Shown: positions 44,719 to 55,094 of the stretch, in pieces
How the letters are laid out: each line of letters opens with the position of its first letter
Numbering within the stretch: position 1 is the first letter of the stretch
Assembly (NCBI GenBank): GCA_937969505.1
Contig: CALBWA010000016.1
Coordinates: 1-64,000 of the forward strand
DNA: 64,000 nt
Direction of reading: 5' to 3'
Origin: an uncultured Erythrobacter sp.
GTDB lineage: Bacteria; Pseudomonadota; Alphaproteobacteria; Sphingomonadales; Sphingomonadaceae
Notes under the pieces: generated by a model
What the model saw: the letters and a program-made list of their open reading frames with translations, nothing else
Database searches by the model: none
What the model was told of the DNA's origin: nothing
Made by a program: the position numbers and the translations under genes

Positions 44719-45447
44719 ATGGCTGAAATAGAACTCAAGAACATCGCGCTGCTTATTGATGCAGACAACACGACTCCCGATGGGATTGATCCGGTGCTGA
44801 CGGTTATGGCGGAGTTGGGTCAGGTCAATATTCGTCGCGCCTACGGCAATTTTGCCAAGGACAACCTGGCCCGTTGGGACAAGATTACAAACCGTTTCGG
44901 AATCAGACCTCAGCAGCAATTTGATGTGTCAAAAGGCAAGAATGCGACCGATATGGCAATGACAATCGATGCAATCGATCTGCTGTATCAGGGCAAGGTT
45001 GACGGGTTCGGGATCATGACATCGGATAGCGACTTTACGCCATTGGTCACCCGTCTGCGACAGGATGGAATTCTGGTTTATGGATTTGGCGAAGCAAAGA
45101 CCCCGCCCGCTTTCAAGTCGGTCTGCACACGATTCATTGATATTAAGCAGCTTATTGCGAGCTATGCAGCAGACAAGCCAGGCGAGCGCAAGTCGGCCCG
45201 TCATGAAAGCGGAGGGGCGGTCGATGAGGAATTGATGGAGTTGATCACAGCTGCTTATTCCGAGGCCAAGCGTGATGAGCAGGGTTATGCCAAATTACAG
45301 CAGGTAGGTCAGATTGCGGGTAACAGGTCCAGTTTCGACGTGCGCAATTATGGCTTCAAAAACCTGTCTGATCTGTTCGGCGCACTGGATAATTTCTCAA
45401 TGGATCGGCGAGACGATAATCAGATTTTCGTAAAGCGACTTCGCTGA
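44719..45447 (+). CDS. NYN-domain (LabA/DUF88) putative ribonuclease with LOTUS-like C-terminus
   Basis: This 242-residue protein has an N-terminal NYN/PIN-like domain. The acidic residues are in ALLIDADNTTP (residues about 10-20), KNATDMAMTIDAIDLLY (near 75) and IMTSDSDFTPLVTRLRQDG (near 100), the pattern of metal-dependent RNases such as LabA/MARF1. Residues about 170-240 (ELMELITAAYSE through FKNLSDLFGALDNF and IFVKRLR) resemble an OST-HTH/LOTUS RNA-binding module. It follows the carbonic anhydrase gene by 58 bases with no clear terminator, so it may share the transcript; a functional link is not established. Confidence 0.85.
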   Translation: MAEIELKNIALLIDADNTTPDGIDPVLTVMAELGQVNIRRAYGNFAKDNLARWDKITNRFGIRPQQQFDVSKGKNATDMAMTIDAIDLLYQGKVDGFGIMTSDSDFTPLVTRLRQDGILVYGFGEAKTPPAFKSVCTRFIDIKQLIASYAADKPGERKSARHESGGAVDEELMELITAAYSEAKRDEQGYAKLQQVGQIAGNRSSFDVRNYGFKNLSDLFGALDNFSMDRRDDNQIFVKRLR

Positions 45448-45476
45448 GCAAATACTTCGAATGCACCAAAACAAAC

Positions 45477-45505
45477 GGCGCGAACCTGAAGAGCAGGTCC
45501 GCGCC
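45477..45505 (-). terminator. Intrinsic terminator of the TPR-like gene
   Basis: A 12-bp stem with one mismatch (GGCGCGAACCTG against CAGGTCCGCGCC) closes a 5-base loop. Read on the minus strand it is followed by GTTTGTTTT, so it best serves the minus-strand gene ending at 45545. On the plus strand the T-run is poor (GCAGCTTTA). Confidence 0.65.
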
Positions 45506-45544
45506 GCAGCTTTAGTGACCTCAAACTAAAAGAGGCCTTGAGCT

Positions 45545-46897
45545 TTAGGCTGTGGCAGGGGCTGGTACTGCACTGCTGCCTGACATTTTTTCAGCTGCAT
45601 AGGCTGACCACAGCATAGCAATGGGCGCCCTGTTCCCTTGCACCTTTTCAAAGGTTTTCTTCGCTGCAGCGTAATTTCCCATGTCAAATTGAGCGATACC
45701 CAAACGCATCAGAACTTGCTGCCTATCAACGCCAGCCATATCCAGACTCTTGCTGTAGAATTCGGCTGCCTTTTCATTCTGGCCATAACTCAGGAAGGCA
45801 TCGCCTGCAGCAACCACAGTCCGCAAACCAGCTGAGGATGATCGAGCATCGCGTTCAAGTGCAGGCAGATCGGCCCGGTCGGCAGCAATGCGGCCTTCAG
45901 CAGTTTTCAGCGAGTCAGCCAAGAAAATATCGTCCCGACTTGCCCTACCACTGGCATAGCCGCTTTTGATGATCTTTTCGACTTCCTTGGGAAGGCGGCG
46001 CGCGTCAGCAGCATCGACATACTCAATGTATTCCTGTTTGCCGACAAAGGTATCAATGCGATATCCAAGGCGCAGGAGGTCAAGCATTTCCGCCTGACTA
46101 AATGTACCTAGGTTGCGGGCGATATTGATTGCATCGCGCCAATTGCCTTGGCTGGGATAGTCCCCAATCCAGCCGACGACGTAATCGTATACATCTGGCG
46201 TAATCGAATTGTTGTAGGCGATACTCAAGCCGCGGCGGTACCACTGCTCCTCAACCGCAAGGCCAGCTGATTTTCGCTCAGCAATCGCCTGGTTAAGGAA
46301 ATCGAGCCCAGCTCGATTGTTGCCCTCGCTGAAAAAGCTTTCAGACATGGCGATCCGCATGGAATCTGCGGTAATCGTGTCCGTGCTGAAATTCGCATCG
46401 ATTGCCTTCTGCAGAAAACCGCGCGCTGCAGAATGGTCACTTGCAGCGTTCGCCAGCTGATAGGCAATGAAATTGAAGCGGCCAACTTGGTCGGCAGATG
46501 CCTTGCCGCTGTCGAGCATCATAGTCATGCCCTGCAACTGCAAAGCCTGATCGCCCGACTTAACACCAACATTGTAAACCGCATTTCCGCCAACAAAGCG
46601 TTCGTCAATCGACTTGGCGAGCGCCACGACACCAGGTATCAGCGCAGCTGCACCGGTCACGTCATTGCCTTCGGCATTCACGATCGCCTGGAGGGGCTGA
46701 TAGGCCTCGATAAACTCCTTCGAGTACTGCGGCTTTGCCTCTTCCTCGCCCTTCTTTTTCTTTTTCTTTTTCTGGGCGTGTGCAGGCTCAGCCACAGCGA
46801 CCATGCTCACAGCGGTACCTGTGGCAAGCGCGATGGCTAAAGCAAAATGCGAGGCTGGCTTTGACCGAGCAAGTCGATTAGCAACGAAAAAACGCAT
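45545..46897 (-). CDS. Secreted TPR-like protein with a poly-lysine segment
   Basis: This 450-residue protein of unknown function has an N-terminal signal peptide (residues 1-41, cleavage near PAHAQ). It is followed at once by seven lysines (43-49) and GEEEAKPQ. The rest is helical with TPR-like repeats, clearest near residues 365-430 (AAGDAFLSYGQNEKAAEFYSKSLDMAG, then GIAQFDMGNYAAAKKTFEKV). A good AGGAG lies 10 bases before the ATG. It ends with PAPATA. It would be periplasmic or envelope-associated; I do not assign a role. The gene is divergent from gyrA. Confidence 0.7.
   Translation of the reverse strand: MRFFVANRLARSKPASHFALAIALATGTAVSMVAVAEPAHAQKKKKKKKGEEEAKPQYSKEFIEAYQPLQAIVNAEGNDVTGAAALIPGVVALAKSIDERFVGGNAVYNVGVKSGDQALQLQGMTMMLDSGKASADQVGRFNFIAYQLANAASDHSAARGFLQKAIDANFSTDTITADSMRIAMSESFFSEGNNRAGLDFLNQAIAERKSAGLAVEEQWYRRGLSIAYNNSITPDVYDYVVGWIGDYPSQGNWRDAINIARNLGTFSQAEMLDLLRLGYRIDTFVGKQEYIEYVDAADARRLPKEVEKIIKSGYASGRASRDDIFLADSLKTAEGRIAADRADLPALERDARSSSAGLRTVVAAGDAFLSYGQNEKAAEFYSKSLDMAGVDRQQVLMRLGIAQFDMGNYAAAKKTFEKVQGNRAPIAMLWSAYAAEKMSGSSAVPAPATA
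46751..46772. repeat. Hexamer microsatellite (TTTTTC on the plus strand) coding poly-Lys
   Basis: Three near-perfect TTTTTC units (plus strand) encode the lysine run just after the signal peptide of the gene at 45545-46897. A six-base unit would change the Lys count by two without frame loss. Confidence 0.7.
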
Positions 46898-47200
46898 GGG
46901 GGTGACTCTCCTGGTAATAAGTAAATTCTGATCCTTTCGAGGGATCGGATTCGATTGTTGAAAGGGTCATGGACGCGCTTTCTTCAATTTGCAATTTTTC
47001 CTACATTTCTGCGGCTGAACGAGCATTGAACATGCGGTAAATGTGTTGTGCAGCGCAGCATCACCGTAGGCTTGGCCTTTATGTGGATAAAGCGCTTCTA
47101 TTGCAGTTTTGTTCCAGTCTCGCAGTGGTGAATTAGACGCCAAGCGCCTACATTGGGTGCGACCAGAATACCTGCAAATCAGAGCAAGATCGGTACAGTT
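46898..47200. other. Intergenic region upstream of gyrA
   Basis: 303 bases lie between the divergent TPR-like gene and gyrA. I see no convincing gene. The left part holds the AGGAG ribosome site of the minus-strand gene and a weak dyad GATCCTTTCGAGGGATC (about 46931-46947). The right part should hold the gyrA promoter, but I cannot assign -35/-10 elements with confidence. Confidence 0.5.
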
Positions 47201-49999
47201 TTGAGCGACGATATTGACACGATAACCCCGCCCGTTCCCAGCGACGAATTCGAACGTATCGATATCGTCGACGAGATGAAGACGAGCTACCTTGATTACG
47301 CAATGAGCGTGATCGTTTCGCGCGCCCTGCCCGACGTGCGCGATGGGCTGAAACCGGTTCACCGCCGCATTCTTTTTTCAAGTAAGCAAGGCGGGTTTGT
47401 CGCTGGTCGTTCTTATGTGAAAAGCGCCAAGATTGTCGGCGACGTGATGGGTGATTATCACCCGCATGGCGACAGTGCGATCTACGATGCGCTCGCCCGG
47501 ATGACACAGCCATGGTCGATGCGCGTTCCGCTGATCGATGGTCAGGGCAACTTCGGGTCGATGGACCCGGATCCGCCCGCATCCATGCGCTATACCGAGG
47601 CGCGCCTTGCCCGTGTGGCCGATACCTTGTTGGATGACCTCGACAAGGACACGGTTGATTTCGTCGACAATTATGATGGCCGTAAGCAGGAGCCATCGGT
47701 TCTGCCCGCCCGATATCCCAATCTGCTGGTCAATGGCGCCGGCGGCATTGCGGTGGGCATGGCGACCAATGTGCCGCCGCACAATCTGGGCGAGGTCATC
47801 AATGGCTGTTTCGCCTATATGGACAATCCCGCGATCACTGCGGAAGAGCTGATCGAATATATCCCCGGCCCCGATTTTCCGACTGCACCGCTGATCCTGG
47901 GCTCCTCTGGCGCCAAGGCTGCCTATACCACAGGACGCGGCTCGATTTTAATGCGTTGCCGCCACGAGATCGAGACCAAGCGGGGCGATCGTGAAAGCCT
48001 GGTTTTCACTTCGATCCCATATCAGGTTGGCAAGTCCAATCTGGTGGAGAAAATCGCCGAAGCGGCCAAGGACAAGCGCATCGAAGGCGTGTCGGACATT
48101 CGTGATGAAAGTAGCCGTGACGGCGTGCGCGTCGTTGTCGACCTGAAGCGCGATGCAACTGCCGAAGTGGTTTTGAACCAGATTTGGCGGCACACCCCAG
48201 CCCAATCCAGTTTCCCAGCCAATATGTTGGCAATCCGTGCCGGACGCCCTGAAACGCTGTCGCTGCGCGAATTCATTCAAGCCTTCATCAGCTTTCGCGA
48301 AGAGGTCATCACCCGGCGCACAAAGTTTGAATTGAGCAAGGCGCGTGATCGCGCTCATATCTTGCTTGGGTTGGTTATCGCGGTATCCAATTTGGACGAG
48401 GTCGTGGCGATTATCCGCGGTGCACCCAATCCGGCTGCAGCCCGCGAGAAGCTTTTGACCAAGGATTGGCCAATCGGCGACATCGCCCAATATATTCGCC
48501 TGGTTGAAGCGATTGAGCCTGACGCTGAGCAAGAGGGCGGCACCTATCGCCTTTCAGCGCGTCAGGTGAAGGCCATTCTGGATCTGCGATTGCACCGTCT
48601 CACGGCGCTTGGGCGTGACGAGATTGGCGACGAGCTGAAGGAATTGGCGGATAAAATTGCTGAATTCCTGTCTATATTGGCTGATCGTGTGAAGCTTTAT
48701 GCAGTCATGCGAGAGGAGCTGGAAGAGGTCCGTGACACCTATGCCACGCCGCGGGTTTCTGAAATCGCCCCGGCCTGGGATGGGTTGGAAGATGAAGACC
48801 TGATCGAGCGGGACGAGATGGTCGTGACCGTCACCCATGATGGTTACATCAAGCGCACCCCGCTCTCCACATTCCGGGCTCAGAACCGTGGCGGAAAAGG
48901 CCGCGCTGGCATGTCAACCAAGGACGAAGATGCTGTAGCAGAGATGTTCGTCACATCGACGCACACGCCGGTGCTGTTTTTCTCCACAGCAGGCAAGGTT
49001 TATCGCCTGAAGGTCTGGAAGCTGCCGGAAGGAGGCCCCAACACGCGCGGTCGCCCAATCATCAACATGCTGCCCTCGCTCGACGATGGAGAGACGATCC
49101 GTACTGTCCTTCCATTGCCGGAAGACGAGGCAAGCTGGGGCGCGCTCAGCGTTGTGTTCGCCACGGCCAAAGGCAGTGTCCGCCGTAACAGTATGGATGC
49201 CTTCACCAACGTTCCCTCGAACGGCAAGTTTGCGATGAAGTTCGATGCTGATAGCGAAGACAAGTTGATCGGCGTTGCCCTGCTGGAGGCTGGCGACGAC
49301 GTGTTGCTGGCAACGCGAATGGGCAAGGCGATCCGCTTTGGCGGCGAAGATGTGCGCGAGTTCACCTCACGCACGTCAACGGGTGTGCGCGGCATGAAAT
49401 TCAAGGAAGCAGGTGACGAGGTTGTCTCGCTATCGATCCTGCACGGCGGCAGCGCCACACCGGACGAACGCGATGCCTATCTCAAGGCAGCTCCATGGAA
49501 AGCTGATGAGAATGCTCCTGCCCTCTCGCCCGAACATGCAGAAATGGCGGAAGAGGAACAGTTCATCCTCACCGTTTGCGCCAATGGTTTTGGCAAATTG
49601 TCGTCTGCCTATGAATATCGCCGCGCTGGTCGTGGCGGCATGGGCATCACCAATATCGACAATATCAAGCGCAACGGACCAGTTGTGGCCAGCTTCACGG
49701 CAACAAAGGCTGACCAGCTGATGTTGGTGACCGATCAGGCCAAGCTTATCCGCATCGGGCTGGAAAGCCTGCGAGTCATCGGACGAAGCTCCTCAGGTGT
49801 GAAGTTGTTTGATGTGTCTAAGGGCGAGACCATCGTCAGTGCCGTGCGCATTGATGAGGAAGAAGCCCCGGAAGATGCCGCAGAAGAGGCGATCGCAGAA
49901 GAACTGGTAGAAGCTCGCGGAGGCGATGATGTGGTCGAACCCAAGGCAACTCCGCACAGCGATGCAGACATGGACGGCAGCACCGACAACGCGGATTGA
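47201..49999 (+). CDS. gyrA: DNA gyrase subunit A
   Basis: GyrA is the breakage-reunion subunit of gyrase, which introduces negative supercoils with GyrB. The TTG at 47201 is favoured (product [25 protein letters not shown]), giving 932 residues; a TTG at 47153 is in frame. The quinolone-resistance region reads [16 protein letters not shown] with Ser and Asp at the classic 83/87 positions, the sensitive form. The catalytic Tyr is in MRYTEARL. The C-terminal beta-pinwheel carries a GyrA-box-like [11 protein letters not shown] and related repeats, and the tail is very acidic ([16 protein letters not shown]). Confidence 0.95.
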   Translation: MSDDIDTITPPVPSDEFERIDIVDEMKTSYLDYAMSVIVSRALPDVRDGLKPVHRRILFSSKQGGFVAGRSYVKSAKIVGDVMGDYHPHGDSAIYDALARMTQPWSMRVPLIDGQGNFGSMDPDPPASMRYTEARLARVADTLLDDLDKDTVDFVDNYDGRKQEPSVLPARYPNLLVNGAGGIAVGMATNVPPHNLGEVINGCFAYMDNPAITAEELIEYIPGPDFPTAPLILGSSGAKAAYTTGRGSILMRCRHEIETKRGDRESLVFTSIPYQVGKSNLVEKIAEAAKDKRIEGVSDIRDESSRDGVRVVVDLKRDATAEVVLNQIWRHTPAQSSFPANMLAIRAGRPETLSLREFIQAFISFREEVITRRTKFELSKARDRAHILLGLVIAVSNLDEVVAIIRGAPNPAAAREKLLTKDWPIGDIAQYIRLVEAIEPDAEQEGGTYRLSARQVKAILDLRLHRLTALGRDEIGDELKELADKIAEFLSILADRVKLYAVMREELEEVRDTYATPRVSEIAPAWDGLEDEDLIERDEMVVTVTHDGYIKRTPLSTFRAQNRGGKGRAGMSTKDEDAVAEMFVTSTHTPVLFFSTAGKVYRLKVWKLPEGGPNTRGRPIINMLPSLDDGETIRTVLPLPEDEASWGALSVVFATAKGSVRRNSMDAFTNVPSNGKFAMKFDADSEDKLIGVALLEAGDDVLLATRMGKAIRFGGEDVREFTSRTSTGVRGMKFKEAGDEVVSLSILHGGSATPDERDAYLKAAPWKADENAPALSPEHAEMAEEEQFILTVCANGFGKLSSAYEYRRAGRGGMGITNIDNIKRNGPVVASFTATKADQLMLVTDQAKLIRIGLESLRVIGRSSSGVKLFDVSKGETIVSAVRIDEEEAPEDAAEEAIAEELVEARGGDDVVEPKATPHSDADMDGSTDNAD

Positions 50000-50023
50000 T
50001 CAGACCAGACTGTTTTTGCCTGA

Positions 50024-50680
50024 CTAGCTACCGCTTTGCGGATGCTCTCCTCGCAAGGTCTGGATTACGCCTGTGGCGATGAGAAACTGGCCGGCGAAAT
50101 AGGTCGGCCAGACCAGCCAAAGCGATATAGGGTTGCTCTCGGGCTGACCCATCGCGGCAAAGATCAGCCAGTCCGAAACAACAAATAGAACCGCGCCAAT
50201 TCCGGTACGATACCGGGGGAAGCGGCTCATCCAGGCTGTCGCTGCCATCGCGCCAAGCGCAAGCGCGTAAAGCGTGACCTGCAAACTTCCGGTCAGCAGG
50301 AAGGATATGGTCGGCGTGCCCAACAGCAAGACGACAGCCAGCCCCTTTTGACTGGGGGTGGAGACCTCGCGTCCATTCTTGAGATAGAGCGAGATGGCCA
50401 CCAGATGCGCCACAAAAAAGAAGAGACCGCCTGCCTCAAACGACAGCTCTATTCCCATGTCACCCAGGCTGGAAAATACCATGACGGCGCCCAGCAATCT
50501 GGCATCGGGATGGCTGCTGCGGTTGAAAGCGTAGATGGCCAATGCCGCTGCGGCCGAACCTTTAAGCAAGATCAACCACACCCCGCCAATTGGATTGTCT
50601 CGTAAAAAATAGAAAGCGATTGCCGCCACCAGAGCCATCAGCAACCAGGGACGATGTTCAACCAGTGCGCGGTTCGGCAT
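50024..50680 (-). CDS. YhhN/TMEM86 family membrane protein (lysoplasmalogenase-like)
   Basis: This 218-residue integral membrane protein has about eight hydrophobic segments. The start at 50680 has AAAGGAG 9 bases upstream; the longer frame is antisense to trmFO. Conserved family polar residues appear in SSLGDMGIEL, FFFVAHLVAISLYL and VLFVVSDWLIFA (two Asp and a His within membrane segments). Animal TMEM86B and Legionella YhhN-type proteins hydrolyse the vinyl ether bond of lysoplasmalogens; activity in this bacterium is unknown. Convergent with gyrA and divergent from trmFO. Confidence 0.85.
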   Translation of the reverse strand: MPNRALVEHRPWLLMALVAAIAFYFLRDNPIGGVWLILLKGSAAAALAIYAFNRSSHPDARLLGAVMVFSSLGDMGIELSFEAGGLFFFVAHLVAISLYLKNGREVSTPSQKGLAVVLLLGTPTISFLLTGSLQVTLYALALGAMAATAWMSRFPRYRTGIGAVLFVVSDWLIFAAMGQPESNPISLWLVWPTYFAGQFLIATGVIQTLRGEHPQSGS

Positions 50681-50749
50681 TGCTGCATACTCCTTTGCGT
50701 GCACTGCTAGGGCTTGATGCAGGTTCAGTGCAAGCCTAACTGCGCGGCT

Positions 50750-52132
50750 ATGACCTATGACGTACACATTATCGGTGGTGGATTGGCTGGCAGCGAAGCG
50801 GCCTGGCAATTGGCCCAGCGCGGCCGCAAGGTAAGATTGTCCGAAATGCGCGGTGCCCCTGCTGACAAGGGCGGTGAGATGACTGCGGCGCACCAAAGCG
50901 ATGGCTTGGCCGAACTGGTGTGTTCCAACAGTTTCCGTTCTGACGATGATACCAAGAATGCGGTCGGTCTGCTCCACCATGAAATGCGGGCGCTTGATAG
51001 TTTGATCATGCGCGCTGGCGAGGTAGCTCGTGTTCCTGCTGGCTCGGCAATGGCGGTCGACCGAGATGTCTTTTCTTCCGAAGTGGAGAAGGCTCTAAAC
51101 AATCATCCCAACATTACGATTGAGCGCGAGCGGATCGATGACCTCCCCCAATCTGGTCTTACGATTGTCGCCACCGGACCACTGACGGCGCAGCTGCTCG
51201 CCCAGAATATCGTACAGGCCACCGGGCAAGATCGCCTCGCTTTCTTCGATGCGATTGCCCCAATCGTGCATCGCGATTCCATCGACATGGATATCTGCTG
51301 GATCCAGTCACGTTGGAACAAGCGCACGGAAGCCTCAAACGAGGAAGGCGACTATATAAATTGCCCGATGACGAAGGAGCAATACCTCGCCTTCCACCAG
51401 GGTTTGATGGATGGAGAGAAAACAGAGTTCAAGGAATGGGAGCAGGACACGCCCTATTTCGATGGTTGTATGCCGATCGAGGTTATGGCTTCCCGCGGGG
51501 TCGAAACCTTGCGGTTCGGGCCGATGAAGCCGGTCGGGCTCGACAATCCGCGGGATACGACGCCTGAATTCCCCCAAGGCCGCTGGCCTTATGCCGTGGT
51601 TCAGCTGCGCCAAGATAACAAACTGGGAACTTTGTGGAACATGGTCGGCTTTCAGACGAAGCTGAAATACGGCGCACAGATCGAATTGTTCCGTACCATA
51701 CCTGGTCTGGAGAACGCTGAATTTGCGCGTCTGGGTGGCCTGCACCGCAATACCTTCATCAATTCACCGCTGGTTCTGGATCGCCAGCTGCGCTTGCGTG
51801 AGGCACCGCACATCCGCTTTGCCGGACAGATCACTGGATGCGAGGGTTATGTGGAAAGCAGTGCGGTCGGGCTGATTGCCGGCATCATGGCCGCGCATGA
51901 GCTGGCCGGAACCAAGTACATCCCTCTACCTGCTAGCACGGCGCTTGGCGCTTTGCTGTCACATATTACAGGCGATGCTGAGGCCGACACGTTCCAGCCA
52001 ATGAACGTCAATTTTGGTCTGTTTCCTCCCCTCCATGATGTTCGCAAGAAAGAGCGAAAGCAGGCCTATACCGATCGGGCAAAGGCGGACATGCAACAAT
52101 GGATAGCGGAGATTCAGGGCGTGCCAGCCTGA
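50750..52132 (+). CDS. trmFO: Methylenetetrahydrofolate-tRNA (uracil-5-)-methyltransferase TrmFO
   Basis: TrmFO makes 5-methyluridine-54 in the tRNA T-loop using methylene-THF and FAD. The 460-residue protein starts at the ATG at 50750. It has the FAD motif [29 protein letters not shown] (catalytic Cys in CSNS), [25 protein letters not shown] and [17 protein letters not shown]. This folate type is usual in Alphaproteobacteria, which generally lack SAM-dependent TrmA. Confidence 0.95.
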   Translation: MTYDVHIIGGGLAGSEAAWQLAQRGRKVRLSEMRGAPADKGGEMTAAHQSDGLAELVCSNSFRSDDDTKNAVGLLHHEMRALDSLIMRAGEVARVPAGSAMAVDRDVFSSEVEKALNNHPNITIERERIDDLPQSGLTIVATGPLTAQLLAQNIVQATGQDRLAFFDAIAPIVHRDSIDMDICWIQSRWNKRTEASNEEGDYINCPMTKEQYLAFHQGLMDGEKTEFKEWEQDTPYFDGCMPIEVMASRGVETLRFGPMKPVGLDNPRDTTPEFPQGRWPYAVVQLRQDNKLGTLWNMVGFQTKLKYGAQIELFRTIPGLENAEFARLGGLHRNTFINSPLVLDRQLRLREAPHIRFAGQITGCEGYVESSAVGLIAGIMAAHELAGTKYIPLPASTALGALLSHITGDAEADTFQPMNVNFGLFPPLHDVRKKERKQAYTDRAKADMQQWIAEIQGVPA

Positions 52133-52146
52133 GCAACGGCACGCCG

Positions 52147-52620
52147 TCAGCAGCGGCAGTTGTTTCGTCTGGTGGTGTTGCTAGGCGCGGGGCGTGCTGT
52201 CGTGCGAAACTCGCTTTGAGTCAGTTGCCCATTGCCATCAACATCAGCGCCATCAAAGCGGTTCGCAGTTGTGACAGCCCATTCTTCAAAGGTCAGTAAA
52301 TTGTTGCCGTCCACATCAAGCTTGCGAAAGGCATCGCTTCGTGTCGACAGCATTTCGTTGCGAGTGATCGTCAGGTCACGATTGCGGTCGTAGCGGAAGA
52401 AACGTCTTTGTTCTCGCGTCAGCTCGCTTGCTTCTGGGGGAGTTGGGCCTTCCATCTCTCCTGGATCGGTGATGGGAAGTTCCTCAGGTGCAGGCGCTGC
52501 ATCCTCTGCTTCAGGCGGAGGTGGCGCATTCTGTTCGACCTGAGCACGCCCCTGCCACCAGAATATTCCGACGCCTGACAGGACAAGACCCAGAAACAGT
52601 CCCAAAAACATTCTGCCCAT
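52147..52620 (-). CDS. Membrane-anchored EF-hand protein
   Basis: This 157-residue protein has an N-terminal membrane helix (residues 3-22), a Pro/Glu/Ala-rich linker (about 28-62) and three EF-hand-like loops: YDRNRDLTITRNE, LDVDGNNLLTFEE and ADVDGNGQLTQSE. Each has Asp at position 1 and Glu at 12 of the loop (the first is less regular). It would bind calcium on the periplasmic side. The function is unknown. Convergent with trmFO, 15 bases apart. Confidence 0.8.
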   Translation of the reverse strand: MGRMFLGLFLGLVLSGVGIFWWQGRAQVEQNAPPPPEAEDAAPAPEELPITDPGEMEGPTPPEASELTREQRRFFRYDRNRDLTITRNEMLSTRSDAFRKLDVDGNNLLTFEEWAVTTANRFDGADVDGNGQLTQSEFRTTARPAPSNTTRRNNCRC

Positions 52621-52659
52621 CGTCAGATCTCCTTTGCGCTTGCCGCAGGATAGAGATTT

Positions 52660-53334
52660 TTACATTCCAATCAAACCAGCACGTGCAGCGGTCAGTGCAG
52701 CCCCCCTGCCCTCCATCAACGGACGGCCTCCCCGCTCAAGCGCGCGTCTAGCAAGAGCGGATAGAACGGCAATCCCCCGCGCCGCTTTTGGCAATTTGCG
52801 CGATTTCCCGCCATAATCACCGACATTGCTCAACGCCAATTCGACAATATGGGCTCGCTCATCATCGAGGGAAACTTTGGAAGCCAGATCAGCCAGCGCC
52901 CATTGATGCGCAGCAGCAATGATGGATCGGCTTGCCTCTTGGTCAACCACGCTGTTGTAAATGGTTGCCAGGGCGCTGGTCCGTCCAGCTGCAAATCCAT
53001 TGGCATCGTTGGCAGAAAGTGGGGGTTCGCTGAGCAAATGCTCCCAACCATCAACCACGCCGATAAGCGCTGTTTCCTCTTTGGGCCAATGGTCAGCGAT
53101 TGCATCAAGCACCTGGTCGCCAACGGGCCGCTCGCTGCGAGGCTTGGCCAGCATGTCACGCCACCATGCCAGCTTCATCTGTGCCAGCATCGGTTCAGTT
53201 GTACTGCCATTGATGCGGGCGAGCCGCTGATCAAGGGCAAAGAAGGTCCCAAGGCGCTCACGCAAAAATGCGGGTGTGTATGCAAGAGCAATTGAAAGCT
53301 CTGCCGCAATAGGGGGATCGTCATCTGGCTGCAT
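52660..53334 (-). CDS. Squalene/phytoene synthase-fold protein, short and degenerate
   Basis: This 224-residue helical protein resembles the squalene/phytoene synthase family (NDUFAF6-like branch), with MLAQMKLAWWRDML near residue 50. Genuine synthases are about 270-350 residues and carry two DxxxD motifs; I see neither, so prenyl transfer is unlikely. Mitochondrial relatives assist complex I assembly. I would call it a non-catalytic family member of unknown role. Not near any carotenoid gene. Confidence 0.65.
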   Translation of the reverse strand: MQPDDDPPIAAELSIALAYTPAFLRERLGTFFALDQRLARINGSTTEPMLAQMKLAWWRDMLAKPRSERPVGDQVLDAIADHWPKEETALIGVVDGWEHLLSEPPLSANDANGFAAGRTSALATIYNSVVDQEASRSIIAAAHQWALADLASKVSLDDERAHIVELALSNVGDYGGKSRKLPKAARGIAVLSALARRALERGGRPLMEGRGAALTAARAGLIGM

Positions 53335-53498
53335 TGTCCCGCCTAGGCTGGTTCTGGCTTACTTTGTCAAGCACCCGCCACCAACAAACAAGGGGCGTAT
53401 CCTTATCACGTTATTAACCAAGCCATTTGACGGTTCGCTCATCCTGTATGCGCTAAGGGCATTCGGTGAATTTACTCTTCAAGCAAGGTTCAAAGCCA

Positions 53499-55094
53499 AT
53501 GAGCGTGTTGAAAAACTTTTGTCGCAAGCTTCGTCGCAGCACCAGCGGTAACGCTGCCTTGCTGATGGGACTGGGTATGCCAGTGCTGGTTGGCGGTACC
53601 GGCTATGCCGTTGATACGGCGCAATGGTATCTCTATAAGCGCGAGCTGCAATATGCTGCAGACCAAGGCGCGCTTGCTGGCGCTTGGGCGCGCGGAAACG
53701 GCGATACGGGCACTGGGTACCAGACTCGCGCCGGTCAGGAGTTTGACGACAACATCTCGGTTACTGCAGACTACACGCCAGTTGATGCGGCGAGTTTGGC
53801 CGATTGGGACGGCGGCACCCTCAACAGTGTTGTTGTAACAGCAAGCATCTCAGTTGACCTGCCGTTCAGCCAGATTGTTTTGGAACGGCCGACCACGATT
53901 TCTGTGCGCTCTCAGGCGATCTTCGAGACGGTACCTTCATACAATCCCTGCATCCTCGCTGTGAAGCCATCAGGCGACAAGGCTGTCTGGTTTAACGGCG
54001 GCCCGAATGTGAATGCCGCCTGCGGATTGGGAGCCGTGTCAAATAGTGATGACGCCGTAACCATCACTGGCAATTCGGGCACATACAATGTGGGCTTTGT
54101 TGTGACAGCGGGAACCGTGCTGGATCGGCACGATGGATTTGCCGATGCAACGGTTGTTGAAAATGCCGAAGGTGTTTTCGATCCTTTTGAAGATCTTATT
54201 CCACCAGACAACCCCGTACCACAGGTTTTGACATGTGGGGCAGTTGGCGACCCATGGTCTGCGGATGAAACACGCAACCAGACCTACAGCTACACCTATT
54301 ATCAAGGGCAAAATGCCAATCGTGCGCTGAGCGGTGGATCAATTGACTACTCAGGTGATGGTCGGACAAACTTGCCGCCCTTCACACCAGTAACGATCAG
54401 TGACACATATGCCAGCGAACCATCCAACAACACCGAAACGGTGAACAGTAGCCTGGTTAAGATCTCGGGAAGTGGTCGAGATGCGATTTGGGAGCAAATC
54501 ACTACCACTACATCATTCACTTACAGCAATATAGTTTTCACCCCGCCAACCGGGACGCAGCAGCCCGGCACTTACTCCAGCTTTGATCTTTCCTGTGACA
54601 CGACACTGGCAGGAGGTATCTATGTCATTGATGGCGGTGTGTTAAAAGTAAACGCTGACTATTCGTTGACCGGCAACGGAGTGATGTTTGTTTTAAAGAA
54701 TGGCGCCGACATCCAGATCAATGGCGGGGCGAATATCAATCTTTCTGCCATGACAGTAAATGAATTGCTTGCTGCTGCTGCTGTACCAATGATTACGGCT
54801 GAAACCGCCGAGCAACTGGCCGGCATGCTCATCTTCGAGCACCCCGATTCCGAGGGCTCGGACAAAGCCAAACTCAATGGAAATGCCAATACATCACTGA
54901 ACGGCACCATCTATGCACCAAACAGCTCAATTGAAATTCTGGGCAGTGCTGCTGGTACCAGCGCATGTCTTATGATTGCGGCAGGTGAAATTCAGATTGG
55001 CGGCAGCGCGGACCTGGCAAACTTCTGCCCACCAGGAGAAGAAATCGACACATTCTCCGTCAACGGCGGTACGCGCGTCAGGTTGGTTGCGTAA
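53499..55094 (+). CDS. TadG-like pseudopilin-associated protein
   Basis: This 531-residue protein has a TadG-type N-terminus: basic start (NFCRKLRRSTSGNAAL), one membrane helix (LLMGLGMPVLVGGTGYAVD, residues about 20-40) and the ARGNGDT region. The extracytoplasmic part ends in a beta-rich stretch (GGIYVIDGGVLKVNADYS, VKNGADIQINGG, TSLNGTIYAPNSSIEILGSA) of Gly/Asn repeats suggesting a beta-helix. Two starts are possible: ATG 53499 (AAGG 10 bases upstream) or GTG 53466 (AAGGG 6 bases upstream). Its stop overlaps the next start by one base. Confidence 0.8.
   Translation: MSVLKNFCRKLRRSTSGNAALLMGLGMPVLVGGTGYAVDTAQWYLYKRELQYAADQGALAGAWARGNGDTGTGYQTRAGQEFDDNISVTADYTPVDAASLADWDGGTLNSVVVTASISVDLPFSQIVLERPTTISVRSQAIFETVPSYNPCILAVKPSGDKAVWFNGGPNVNAACGLGAVSNSDDAVTITGNSGTYNVGFVVTAGTVLDRHDGFADATVVENAEGVFDPFEDLIPPDNPVPQVLTCGAVGDPWSADETRNQTYSYTYYQGQNANRALSGGSIDYSGDGRTNLPPFTPVTISDTYASEPSNNTETVNSSLVKISGSGRDAIWEQITTTTSFTYSNIVFTPPTGTQQPGTYSSFDLSCDTTLAGGIYVIDGGVLKVNADYSLTGNGVMFVLKNGADIQINGGANINLSAMTVNELLAAAAVPMITAETAEQLAGMLIFEHPDSEGSDKAKLNGNANTSLNGTIYAPNSSIEILGSAAGTSACLMIAAGEIQIGGSADLANFCPPGEEIDTFSVNGGTRVRLVA

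Noticed and set aside
47201-49999. Quinolone-resistance mutation in gyrA
   Set aside because: The residues at the classic positions are Ser and Asp, the sensitive state.
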